64,000 bases of DNA from an uncultured Lachnospiraceae bacterium (GTDB lineage: Bacteria; Bacillota; Clostridia; Lachnospirales; Lachnospiraceae), in NCBI GenBank assembly GCA_900544685.1, contig UQWA01000010.1, forward strand, positions 30,655-94,654, given 5' to 3'. How positions within the stretch are numbered: the stretch's first letter is position 1; the number at the start of each line of letters is the position of its first letter. Made by a program: the position numbers and the translations under genes. Positions 8,905 to 17,300 of this stretch are shown here, one piece after another. The notes under the pieces were generated by a model. The model was not told where the DNA came from. It did no database searches and was given only the letters and a program-made list of their open reading frames with translations.

Positions 8905-9795
8905 ATGAAAAGTATTATTAACATAAAGAAACTGATACACGATTATCAGAAGTATAACGAAGACGGGCAGGTGGAGTCCACCTACCGGGCAGTGGATGAG
9001 GTGAGCCTGGACGTACAGCCGGGACAGTTTATTGCCATTCTGGGACATAACGGTTCCGGAAAGTCCACTCTGGCGAAGCATCTGAATGCCATTTTACTTC
9101 CGACAGAAGGAAGCGTTTATGTAGACGGGAAGGATACCAGAGACGAAGAGAAGATCAGAGAGATCCGTCAGACTGCCGGTATGGTCTTTCAGAATCCGGA
9201 TAACCAGATCATCGGAACTGTGGTGGATGAGGATGTGGCGTTTGGACCGGAGAACATGGGCGTTCCGTCAGAAGAGATTGAAAAAAGAGTAGAAGAAGGT
9301 CTGAAGACCGTAGAGATGTGGGAGTATCGTTCTCATTCTCCGAATAAGCTGTCTGGTGGACAGAAGCAGCGTGTAGCCATTGCAGGAGTAGTGGCCATGC
9401 ACCCTAAGTGCATTGTGCTGGACGAACCGACGGCTATGCTGGATCCGGTTGGACGAAGAGAGGTGATTCGAGCAGCACGGAAATTAAATAAAGAAGAACA
9501 TGTGACGATTATTCTGATCACGCATTATATGGAAGAAGTGACTTTTGCGGATCAGGTGATTGTCATGGATCAGGGAAAGGTTCTGATGCAGGGAACACCC
9601 AAAGAAGTATTTTCCAGAGTAGAAGAATTAAAAGAGCACCGCCTGGACGTGCCGCAGGTGACTATGCTGGCGCATGAACTGCGAAAGAGTGGCCTGAATA
9701 TTCCGGAAGGTATACTGACTCGTGAAGAACTAATCGGGGAACTGGTAAAACTCAAAACGACGGGTGCAACAGAGGGGGGTGCCATATGTCCATAA
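8905..9795 (+). CDS. ecfA1: ECF transporter ATPase A1
   Basis: One of two ATPases of the energy-coupling factor module that powers uptake of vitamins and metals through swappable S components. Walker A GHNGSGKST lies near residue 48, Q-loop MVFQNPDNQI, signature LSGGQKQR, Walker B CIVLDEPTAMLDP. The ATG at 8905 has GGAG 10 bases upstream; an upstream ATG at 8872 gives an 11-residue extension not expected in the family. It overlaps ecfA2 by 10 bases. No S component gene is nearby, so this is probably a shared group II module. Confidence 0.93.
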   Translation: MKSIINIKKLIHDYQKYNEDGQVESTYRAVDEVSLDVQPGQFIAILGHNGSGKSTLAKHLNAILLPTEGSVYVDGKDTRDEEKIREIRQTAGMVFQNPDNQIIGTVVDEDVAFGPENMGVPSEEIEKRVEEGLKTVEMWEYRSHSPNKLSGGQKQRVAIAGVVAMHPKCIVLDEPTAMLDPVGRREVIRAARKLNKEEHVTIILITHYMEEVTFADQVIVMDQGKVLMQGTPKEVFSRVEELKEHRLDVPQVTMLAHELRKSGLNIPEGILTREELIGELVKLKTTGATEGGAICP

Positions 9796-10658
9796 AACTG
9801 GAACACATCAACTATGTCTATGGAGAGGGAACTGCCTACGAGAAGCATGCACTGAAGGATATCAATCTGGAGATACCTGATGGTCAGTTTGTGGGAATTA
9901 TTGGACATACCGGATCTGGGAAGTCTACACTGATTCAGCACCTGAACGGACTGATCAAGGCAACCAGCGGTGAGATCTACTATAATGGAGAGAATATTTA
10001 TGCAGACGGATATTCCATGAAGGAGCTGCGCAGTCATGTAGGACTGGTATTTCAGTATCCAGAGTATCAGCTGTTTGAGTCAGATGTATTATCGGACGTC
10101 TGCTTCGGCCCGAAAAATCTGGGACTTCCGGAAGAAGAAGTGAAAGCAAGAAGTCTGGAAGCATTGCACCAGGTAGGATTAAAAGAAAAGCATTATAACA
10201 AGTCACCTTTTGATTTATCCGGTGGACAGAAGCGCCGTGTGGCAATAGCAGGAATTCTCGCTATGCACCCGGAGGTACTGATTCTGGACGAACCGACTGC
10301 AGGTCTGGATCCCAAAGGCCGGGATGATATTCTGGATCAGATCCAGAAGCTCCATAAAGAACGGGGGATTACGGTCATTCTGGTTTCCCACAGCATGGAG
10401 GATGTGGCAAAATACGTGGATCGTATTATTGTCATGGATCATGGCTGTATGAAGTTTGACGGGGAACCGAAAAAGGTATTTGAACACTACAAAGAACTGG
10501 AAAGCATTGGATTGGCTGCACCGCAGGTGACTTACGTGATGCAGACTTTAAAAGAAAAGGGATTTGATGTGGATGTGCATGCGATTACCATAGAAGAAGC
10601 AAAACAGTCCATTTTACATGCATTCGGAATGGAAGATCGGAGGGTGAACCATGATTAG
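9786..10658 (+). CDS. ecfA2: ECF transporter ATPase A2
   Basis: The partner ATPase of the ECF module, 290 residues. It has Walker A GHTGSGKSTL, the Q-loop VFQYPEYQLF typical of EcfA2, signature LSGGQKRRVAIAG and Walker B VLILDEPTAGLDP. The start codon follows GAGGGGGG within the end of ecfA1, and the end overlaps ecfT by 8 bases, so the three proteins are probably made in fixed ratio. Confidence 0.94.
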   Translation: MSIKLEHINYVYGEGTAYEKHALKDINLEIPDGQFVGIIGHTGSGKSTLIQHLNGLIKATSGEIYYNGENIYADGYSMKELRSHVGLVFQYPEYQLFESDVLSDVCFGPKNLGLPEEEVKARSLEALHQVGLKEKHYNKSPFDLSGGQKRRVAIAGILAMHPEVLILDEPTAGLDPKGRDDILDQIQKLHKERGITVILVSHSMEDVAKYVDRIIVMDHGCMKFDGEPKKVFEHYKELESIGLAAPQVTYVMQTLKEKGFDVDVHAITIEEAKQSILHAFGMEDRRVNHD

Positions 10659-11457
10659 AGATATTACCATCGGACAGTATTATCCAACCGATTCTGTAAT
10701 ACATCGTCTTGATCCAAGAACCAAGCTGGTATGGACTCTGGCGTATATTTTTTCACTGTTTCTGTTCCGTTCCTTTGCATCCTATGCAGTGGCAACTATA
10801 TTGCTGATTACTGTAATTAAGATATCAAAAGTACCATTCAAGTTTATGGTAAAGGGCATGAAAGCAGTGGTGATTTTGCTGTTGATTACGGTGGTGTTTA
10901 ACTTGTTTCTCATACCGGGAACGACTCTGGTACAGATCTGGAAGCTGCGCATTACCTACGAAGGATTAAATACCGCAGTTTTCATGGCATTACGTCTGAC
11001 TTATCTGATCATTGGTTCGTCTGTGATGACGCTGACCACTACACCAAATCAGCTTACAGATGGAATGGAAAAGGGGCTTGCACCGCTTAATAGACTTCAT
11101 GTACCTGTACACGATGTGGCCATGATGATGTCTATTGCTCTGAGATTCATTCCGATTCTTCTGGAAGAGACAGACAAGATTATGAAAGCGCAGATGGCAA
11201 GGGGAGCAGATTTTGAGACAGGCAATTTGATTACCAAGGCAAAAAATATGATTCCGCTTCTGGTACCGTTGTTTATATCAGCTTTCCGCCGCGCTAATGA
11301 TCTGGCCATGGCGATGGAAGCAAGGGGATACTACGGAGGAGAAGGGCGAACTAAGATGCGTCCTCTGGTTTATCAGAAAAATGACAGGATTGCTTATATA
11401 ATTTTGCCATTGTATCTGATTGCCATGTTTGCAGCAAAGAAAATTGTAGGAGTGTAA
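10651..11457 (+). CDS. ecfT: ECF transporter transmembrane component T
   Basis: Membrane scaffold that links the two ATPases to an S component. It is 268 residues with about five hydrophobic helices. The two Ala-Arg-Gly coupling motifs are present as QMARGADFETG and AMEARGYYGG, which contact EcfA1 and EcfA2 in known structures. It is last of the overlapping ecf genes; truA follows after 56 bases, an arrangement common in Firmicutes, although the ribosomal protein genes often found upstream are absent here. Confidence 0.94.
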   Translation: MIRDITIGQYYPTDSVIHRLDPRTKLVWTLAYIFSLFLFRSFASYAVATILLITVIKISKVPFKFMVKGMKAVVILLLITVVFNLFLIPGTTLVQIWKLRITYEGLNTAVFMALRLTYLIIGSSVMTLTTTPNQLTDGMEKGLAPLNRLHVPVHDVAMMMSIALRFIPILLEETDKIMKAQMARGADFETGNLITKAKNMIPLLVPLFISAFRRANDLAMAMEARGYYGGEGRTKMRPLVYQKNDRIAYIILPLYLIAMFAAKKIVGV

Positions 11458-11513
11458 CTGTTCTGGAGACATTGCCCTGAAAAGGGAGGAACAGGCATAC
11501 AGGAATTTAGCAT

Positions 11514-12266
11514 ATGAAGCGAGTAAAACTGACCGTGGCTTATGACGGTACCAAATATCATGGCTGGCAGATTCAGCCAAACGGAGTCACGATAGAAGAA
11601 GTATTAAATCATCATTTATCTGAACTTCTGAGGGAACCGATTAAGATTATCGGAGCCAGCAGAACGGATGCCGGGGTGCATGCCAGAGGCAATGTGGCAG
11701 TCTTTGACACCAGCGCCAGAATGCCGGCAGAAAAGATCTCCTATGCGTTAAATACCAGGCTTCCTGCAGATATCCGTATTCAGGATTCGCGGGAAGTACG
11801 GCCGGACTTTCACCCAAGATTTTGTGAGACGGTGAAGACCTATGAATACTGCATTCTGAACCGAAAGTTCCCGGATCCTACCAGACGGCTCTATGCATTA
11901 TTCTACTACTATCCACTGGATCTGGAGAAAATGAGACAGGCAGCAGGATATCTGGTAGGAGAACATGATTTCAAGAGTCTGTGTACTCAGAAGCCAGAGG
12001 TGGAAAATACGGTTCGGACGATTTATTCTGTGGACATTATCAAAGAAGACGATCTGATCCGAATTCGAATCTGTGGAAATGGATTTTTGTATAATATGAT
12101 CCGTATCATTACAGGAACCCTGCTTCGTATCGGAAGCGGTTATTACGAACCGGAATATATGAAAGAACTATTGGAATTAAAAAACCGGCAGGCTGCCGGA
12201 GAGACGGCGCCTCCCCAGGGACTGACCCTGGTGGAGATCCGCTACCCGGAGGAAGAAAAACTATAG
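11514..12266 (+). CDS. truA: tRNA pseudouridine(38-40) synthase (first copy)
   Basis: Converts uridines 38-40 in tRNA anticodon arms to pseudouridine. The catalytic Asp52 lies in GASRTDAGVHARG, and the C-terminal FLYNMIRIITGTLLRIG segment is typical of TruA. Length is 250 residues. AGGA lies 9 bases before the ATG. It sits after ecfT in the usual Firmicutes order, which makes this the likely ancestral copy. A second TruA is encoded at 55637-56392. It ends convergently with the CYTH gene, overlapping by 6 bases. Confidence 0.95.
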   Translation: MKRVKLTVAYDGTKYHGWQIQPNGVTIEEVLNHHLSELLREPIKIIGASRTDAGVHARGNVAVFDTSARMPAEKISYALNTRLPADIRIQDSREVRPDFHPRFCETVKTYEYCILNRKFPDPTRRLYALFYYYPLDLEKMRQAAGYLVGEHDFKSLCTQKPEVENTVRTIYSVDIIKEDDLIRIRICGNGFLYNMIRIITGTLLRIGSGYYEPEYMKELLELKNRQAAGETAPPQGLTLVEIRYPEEEKL

Positions 12267-12710
12267 TTGTACTTTACTAAGATAGCTGTTATGATACCGT
12301 CCGTCCATGGTAACGTCTTTGCCGAACCAGGCTGGCGGCACAAATGCATTGGCAGCTTCTTCGGATGGAAATTCCACTTCTGCCAGCCTAAGCGTTTCAA
12401 ATGGTTCGTGAAACACATCCAGCTCAATGGTTAATTCATCATCGATGGGAATCAAGAATCTTTTTTTAGAGATGAGATTGCCGTCGATTTTTTCTTTTAA
12501 ATGCTCATAGGCAGCCTGATTCAAAGGCAGATTATACTCTTCCCGGCACATCAGCCCTTTTCCTTTGTAAGTTAAAATATAATTATCATCCTGACGGCGG
12601 ATACGTACCACTGGATCAGTGCAGAGATAACCCTGCTCAATCAGGTGAAAAGCATAAGATTCCAGATCATCCGGCAGCTTCGGAATTAAAAATTTACGTT
12701 CGATTTCCAT
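12261..12710 (-). CDS. CYTH domain protein (triphosphate tunnel metalloenzyme family)
   Basis: A stand-alone CYTH domain of 149 residues. The defining ExExK motif is at the very start (MEIERKF), followed by paired charged strands (VVRIRRQDD, YILTYKGKG, LTIELDVF) that build the tunnel. Family members act on organic or inorganic triphosphates; the bacterial role of this type is unclear. It has its own strong promoter (12763-12791) and an AAAGGAG site. It reads against truA and shares its last bases. Confidence 0.87.
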   Translation of the reverse strand: MEIERKFLIPKLPDDLESYAFHLIEQGYLCTDPVVRIRRQDDNYILTYKGKGLMCREEYNLPLNQAAYEHLKEKIDGNLISKKRFLIPIDDELTIELDVFHEPFETLRLAEVEFPSEEAANAFVPPAWFGKDVTMDGRYHNSYLSKVQL

Positions 12711-12762
12711 AAGAGACTCCTTTCAGGCAGGAACAGAATTCCTGATAATGTATTCATTTTGT

Positions 12763-12791
12763 ATTGTAGCGAGAGAAAAAAATGATGTCAA
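12763..12791 (-). promoter_or_regulatory. Promoter of the CYTH gene
   Basis: On the minus strand TTGACA (plus 12786-12791), 17-base spacer, TACAAT (plus 12763-12768). Near-consensus and divergent from the DJ-1 gene promoter. Confidence 0.72.
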
Positions 12792-12829
12792 GACAGATAG
12801 GAGTTCACAGAATTTTTACGAAAAAGAAA

Positions 12830-12859
12830 TTGCGTGGAAGGAGTGAAAGTGGGTATAAT
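12830..12859 (+). promoter_or_regulatory. Promoter of the DJ-1 family gene
   Basis: TTGCGT at 12830-12835, 18-base spacer, TATAAT at 12854-12859, about 70 bases before the start codon. Confidence 0.6.
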
Positions 12860-12927
12860 AGAAGACAGAGATGTGAAAAATCAGATTTTATGAATGAAAA
12901 TATATATGAAAAAGAGGGGGAATAACT

Positions 12928-13479
12928 ATGAGCAAATTATACATATTTCTGGCAGATGGATTTGAAGAGATCGAAGGACTGACTGTAGTGGATATCCTGA
13001 GACGTGCAGGCGTGGAAGTAACCACAGTATCCATTATGGGCAAAAAGACCATTGTGGGAGCACATAAGATTACACTGGAAGCAGATGAGGTATTTGAAGA
13101 CTGCAATTTCTCAGACGGAGATATGTTCGTTCTGCCTGGAGGAATGCCAGGTACACTTCATCTGGGAGAACATCAGTATCTTGCGGAACTTCTGAAGAAA
13201 GCAGATCATGAGAAAAAAGGCATCGCAGCCATCTGTGCAGCGCCAAGCGTACTGGGAGATCTGGGACTGTTAAAGGGCAAAAAAGCAACCTGCTATCCGG
13301 GATTTGAAGAAAGACTGACCGGAGCATCCATCTCTACCGACCCAGTAGTGACAGATGGACACATCACCACCAGCCGCGGCATGGGAACAGCCATTCCATT
13401 TGCACTGGAACTGGTAACATGCATGTGCGGTAAAGAAAAATCTGAAGCGTTATCGAAAAGCATCATATACAATATCTGA
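12928..13479 (+). CDS. DJ-1/PfpI family protein (YajL-like)
   Basis: A 183-residue cytoplasmic protein of the DJ-1 superfamily. The conserved acidic residue in DGFEEIEGLT and the nucleophile-elbow cysteine in IAAICAAPSVLG are both present. Bacterial relatives are linked to oxidative stress and repair of glycated or damaged molecules, but their exact reactions are debated. The start has an AGAGGGGG site. It is transcribed alone from its own promoter, with a palindromic element after it. Confidence 0.9.
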   Translation: MSKLYIFLADGFEEIEGLTVVDILRRAGVEVTTVSIMGKKTIVGAHKITLEADEVFEDCNFSDGDMFVLPGGMPGTLHLGEHQYLAELLKKADHEKKGIAAICAAPSVLGDLGLLKGKKATCYPGFEERLTGASISTDPVVTDGHITTSRGMGTAIPFALELVTCMCGKEKSEALSKSIIYNI

Positions 13480-13512
13480 TAATAGCAGACATATATAGTC
13501 ACAGAAATTGTG

Positions 13513-13772
13513 TTTTTTTGGTGATCAGTGGTATTTGTCTGCATACAGTTGCAGAAGAAGAAAACTCATGTTCACAAAATGATAGCGAAGTTTTCGTCAT
13601 GATGCAGCACGCAAGCGATGTCTGCGGAGCGTGTCTGAGCTGCAAAGCAGCGAGTTCGCGGGAGCAGACAGCAATAGGCGCGTGCGAATCATAGAAAACA
13701 AGCGTATTTTGGAACAGAGTTTCTTCTTCGCACAACGTCCGTCAGACAAAATACATTTTCATCACGAAAAAA
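13513..13772. repeat. Long imperfect palindrome (about 260 bp), MITE-like
   Basis: The stretch between the DJ-1 gene and tig (13480-13922) has no credible gene. Most of it is one end-to-end imperfect inverted repeat centred near 13645 on GCTGC-AAA-GCAGC. Matching arm segments include TTTTTTGGTGAT (left) with ATCACGAAAAAA (right), GTATTTGTCTG with CAGACAAAATAC, and GAAGAAGAAA with TTTCTTCTTC. As RNA or single-stranded DNA it would fold into a long hairpin. It may be a small non-autonomous mobile element or a structural repeat; flanking duplications were not resolved. Confidence 0.65.
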
Positions 13773-13922
13773 GTACTAGCCATTTACGCCAACTTATGTT
13801 ATAGTACTAAAATGAGTGTAAGCATGGGAAAGTGCGCATTTTTATTTATGGATATATTGCCTGTCGGTGATATGTCCGTTTGGAAAGACAAGAAGTAAGA
13901 TATCAAGGAGGAACTATCTAAA

Positions 13923-15242
13923 ATGAGTTTAAAGGTAGAAAATTTAGAGCACAATATGGCAAAACTGACCATCGAAGTCAGTGCTGAAGAGTTTGAAGAA
14001 GCAATCAAGCATGCATATGTAAAAAATAAAAACAAGATTAACATCCACGGATTCCGTAAAGGAAAAGCTCCGCAGGCTATGATCGAAAAGATGTATGGAG
14101 CAGGTATCTTCTATGAAGACGCAGCAAACGAACTGATTCCGAAGGCATATGACGCAGAGATCGAGAACTGTGACCTGGATCTGGTTTCCCAGCCAAAGAT
14201 CGATGTTGTTCAGATCGAAAAAGGCAAACCATTCATCTTCACAGCAGAAGTTGCTGTAAAACCGGAAGTTACCCTTGGTGCATATGAAGGTGTAGAAGTT
14301 CCGAAGACAGAGATCAATGTAACAGATGAAGAAGTAGATGCAGAAGTTGACAAAGAAAGAGAAAAGAACTCCAGAACTATCGCTGTAGAAGATAGAGGTA
14401 TTGAAAATGGAGATATGATCAAGCTTGACTTTGACGGTTCTGTAGACGGTGTAGCATTCGATGGCGGAAAAGCTGAGAATTATGATCTGACAGTTGGATC
14501 AGGAAGCTTCATCCCAGGTTTTGAAGAGCAGTTAGTAGGTGTAAAAGCCGGTGAAGAAAAAGAAGTAAAAGTTACTTTCCCAGAAGATTACCATGCAAAA
14601 GATCTGGCTGGAAAAGAAGCAGTCTTCAAATGTAAAGTAAATGAAATCAAAGTAAAAGAACTTCCGGAAGCAAATGATGAATTCGCTCAGGATGTATCTG
14701 AATTTGATACACTGGCTGAGTATAAGGAAGATCTGAAGAAGAAACTGACAGAACGTAAAGAAACAGCAGCAAAGAATGCAAAAGAAGCTGCAGCAGTAGA
14801 AGCAGCAGTTGCTAACGCTGAGATGGATATTCCGGATGCTATGGTAGACGGACAGGTAAGACAGATGGCAAATGACTTCGCAAGAAGAATTCAGTCCCAG
14901 GGTCTTACAGTAGATCAGTACTTCCAGTTTACAGGAATGACAGCAGAGAAGCTGATGGATCAGATGAAGCCAGAAGCTCTGAAACGCATCAAGAACAGTC
15001 TGGTTCTGGAAGCAGTTGCAGCAAAAGAGAACTTTGAGATCGCAGAAGAAAAGATCGAAGAAGAACTGAAGAAGATGTCTGAAGCTTATAAGATGGAAGT
15101 AGACAAGATCAAAGAAGCTCTTGGAGAGAGCGGACTGGATCAGATGAAAGCAGACCTGAAGATTCAGGCAGCAGTAGACTTCATCAGAGACAAAGCAAAA
15201 GAAGTAGAAAAAAAAGCTGAAGAAGAGAAAAAAGAAGACTAA
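13923..15242 (+). CDS. tig: Trigger factor
   Basis: Ribosome-bound chaperone and prolyl isomerase that meets nascent chains at the exit tunnel. At 439 residues it has the full architecture: N-terminal ribosome-binding domain with the GFRKGKAP loop near residue 42, an FKBP-type isomerase domain around residues 155-240 (RGIENGDMIKLDFDG, GFEEQLVG), and a long helical, lysine/glutamate-rich C-terminal chaperone domain. AAGGAGG precedes the ATG. It opens the tig-clpP-clpX-lon-engB cluster for folding and degradation. Confidence 0.96.
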   Translation: MSLKVENLEHNMAKLTIEVSAEEFEEAIKHAYVKNKNKINIHGFRKGKAPQAMIEKMYGAGIFYEDAANELIPKAYDAEIENCDLDLVSQPKIDVVQIEKGKPFIFTAEVAVKPEVTLGAYEGVEVPKTEINVTDEEVDAEVDKEREKNSRTIAVEDRGIENGDMIKLDFDGSVDGVAFDGGKAENYDLTVGSGSFIPGFEEQLVGVKAGEEKEVKVTFPEDYHAKDLAGKEAVFKCKVNEIKVKELPEANDEFAQDVSEFDTLAEYKEDLKKKLTERKETAAKNAKEAAAVEAAVANAEMDIPDAMVDGQVRQMANDFARRIQSQGLTVDQYFQFTGMTAEKLMDQMKPEALKRIKNSLVLEAVAAKENFEIAEEKIEEELKKMSEAYKMEVDKIKEALGESGLDQMKADLKIQAAVDFIRDKAKEVEKKAEEEKKED

Positions 15243-15285
15243 TTCAGTCTAACAGGAAGAATGCCGGAAGGCGGGAGGTGTTATC

Positions 15286-15867
15286 ATGAGTTTTGTACCT
15301 TATGTCATTGAACAGACAAGCAGAGGGGAAAGATCCTATGATATTTACTCCAGATTATTAAAAGACAGAATCATCTTTTTAGGTGAAGAAGTAAATGATG
15401 TGAGTGCCAATCTGATTGTTGCACAGCTCCTTTTTCTGGAAGCAGAAGATCCGGGAAAGGATATTCAGCTGTATATCAACAGTCCGGGTGGATCTGTAAG
15501 TGCAGGATGGGCGATTTACGATACCATGCAGTATATTAAGTGTGACGTATCTACGATCTGCTTAGGTATGGCGGCCAGCATGGGAGCATTCCTTCTGGCA
15601 GGTGGTACCAAAGGCAAGAGAATTGCCCTGCCGAATGCACAGATTATGATTCATCAGCCGTCAGGCGGTGCAAGAGGACAGGCTACTGAGATTAAGATCG
15701 TAGCAGAAGAAATCTTGAAAACCAGAAAAAGATTGAACGAATATCTGGCAGCAAATACAGGACAGCCACTGGAAGTAATCGAGCGTGATACAGAGCGTGA
15801 CAATTACATGACAGCGGAAGAAGCAAAAGCATATGGTCTGATTGATATGGTAATATCAAACAGATAA
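15286..15867 (+). CDS. clpP: ATP-dependent Clp protease proteolytic subunit
   Basis: Serine protease that forms the degradation chamber for ClpX (and ClpA/C type) unfoldases. The catalytic triad is complete: Ser98 (AASMGAF), His123 (MIHQPSGG) and Asp172 (ERDTERDN). The 193-residue length and the N-terminal FVPYVIEQTSRGERSYDIYS segment are standard. It lies 43 bases after tig and 126 bases before clpX. Confidence 0.97.
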   Translation: MSFVPYVIEQTSRGERSYDIYSRLLKDRIIFLGEEVNDVSANLIVAQLLFLEAEDPGKDIQLYINSPGGSVSAGWAIYDTMQYIKCDVSTICLGMAASMGAFLLAGGTKGKRIALPNAQIMIHQPSGGARGQATEIKIVAEEILKTRKRLNEYLAANTGQPLEVIERDTERDNYMTAEEAKAYGLIDMVISNR

Positions 15868-15993
15868 GAGTAAATGACGGCGGAGTGTAGGGACTGTGCC
15901 GTCATTTTCACAATACAGGTAATAAATGAGAGAATAGAGTCAGATGATGCCTGTTTCGATCTGAGACAGACATCTGATAAGAGGAGAACAGGA

Positions 15994-17292
15994 ATGGCTG
16001 GAAGAATCGGAGAGCAGAAGATCCGCTGCTCATTTTGCAACAAAAGTGAAGACCAGGTACGCAAGCTGATAGCCGGACCCAATGGGGTATATATCTGCGA
16101 TGACTGTGTAGAGATCTGCGGTGAGATTATTGAAGAAGAACTGGCAGAGGACTATGGCGAGCATGTGGAGCAGGAGATCAATCTGCTGAAGCCAGAGGAG
16201 ATCAAGGGTGTACTGGATGATTATGTGATCGGACAGGATAATGCCAAGAAAGCACTGGCAGTAGCGGTTTACAATCATTACAAGAGAATTCTGGCGGGAA
16301 AAGACCTGGGGGTAGAGCTGCAGAAAAGTAATATTCTGATGCTGGGACCTACAGGAAGCGGAAAAACATATCTGGCACAGACATTGGCAAGACTTCTGAA
16401 TGTGCCATTTGCCATTGCAGATGCGACGACGCTGACAGAGGCCGGTTATGTGGGAGAAGACGTAGAGAATATTCTTCTGAAGTTGATTCAGGCAGCAGAT
16501 TATGATATCGAGCGTGCTCAGACAGGTATCATTTATATTGATGAGATTGATAAGATTACAAGAAAGTCCGAAAATGCGTCGATTACCAGAGATGTATCCG
16601 GTGAAGGTGTCCAGCAGGCTCTGCTGAAGATTCTGGAAGGAACCATTGCCAGTGTTCCGCCACAGGGAGGCAGAAAGCATCCACAGCAGGAACTGATTCA
16701 AATTGATACAACGAATATTCTGTTTATCTGTGGCGGCGCTTTTGAAGGTCTGGATAAGATCATTGAGACCAGAATGGACACTAAGACGATGGGATTTAAC
16801 CGTACGCTTGATGTAAAAGCAGAGCGCAATGTGGGAGAAGTATTAAAAGAAGTAGTACCACAGGATTTTGTGAAGTTCGGTATGATCCCTGAATTTATGG
16901 GACGTGTGCCGGTAGTCGTTTCTCTGGATGCACTGGATGAAGAGACTCTGGTACGTATTTTACAGGAGCCAAAGAATTCTATTATTAAACAGTACAAGAA
17001 ATTGTTTGAACTGGATGGTGTGAAGCTGGAATTCAAGGATGATGCGGTAAAAGAGATCGCACATCAGTCCATGGAACGTAAGACCGGAGCCAGAGGACTT
17101 CGTTCCGTAATGGAAAGAACCATGCAGGATCTGATGTATGTAATTCCTTCCGATGAGACGATTACAGAATGCACCATCACAAAAGAACTGGTGGATGGGA
17201 CTGGAGAAGCCCAGCTGATCCACAGTGAAGAGAGACTGATTCCGGTCCATAATACCAAGAACAAGATTGTTCAGACACCGGAATCCGCATAG
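15994..17292 (+). CDS. clpX: ATP-dependent Clp protease ATP-binding subunit ClpX
   Basis: AAA+ unfoldase that delivers proteins to ClpP. It has an N-terminal four-cysteine zinc domain (CSFC then CDDCVEIC), Walker A GPTGSGKTY, Walker B IIYIDEIDKI and the ClpX segment ILEGT. The length is 433 residues from the ATG at 15994, which is preceded by GAGGAG; the frame is open upstream to 15874, but a 40-residue extension before the zinc domain would be abnormal. lon follows after 8 bases. Confidence 0.96.
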   Translation: MAGRIGEQKIRCSFCNKSEDQVRKLIAGPNGVYICDDCVEICGEIIEEELAEDYGEHVEQEINLLKPEEIKGVLDDYVIGQDNAKKALAVAVYNHYKRILAGKDLGVELQKSNILMLGPTGSGKTYLAQTLARLLNVPFAIADATTLTEAGYVGEDVENILLKLIQAADYDIERAQTGIIYIDEIDKITRKSENASITRDVSGEGVQQALLKILEGTIASVPPQGGRKHPQQELIQIDTTNILFICGGAFEGLDKIIETRMDTKTMGFNRTLDVKAERNVGEVLKEVVPQDFVKFGMIPEFMGRVPVVVSLDALDEETLVRILQEPKNSIIKQYKKLFELDGVKLEFKDDAVKEIAHQSMERKTGARGLRSVMERTMQDLMYVIPSDETITECTITKELVDGTGEAQLIHSEERLIPVHNTKNKIVQTPESA

Positions 17293-17300
17293 GAGTAAAG

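Noticed and set aside
13490..13520. Simple terminator after the DJ-1 gene
   Set aside because: CACA/TGTG before the T run is only a 4-bp stem; the T run is better explained as an arm of the long palindrome.
16030..16701. 223-codon minus-strand frame opposite clpX
   Set aside because: Composition reflects antisense reading of clpX; no credible start site.
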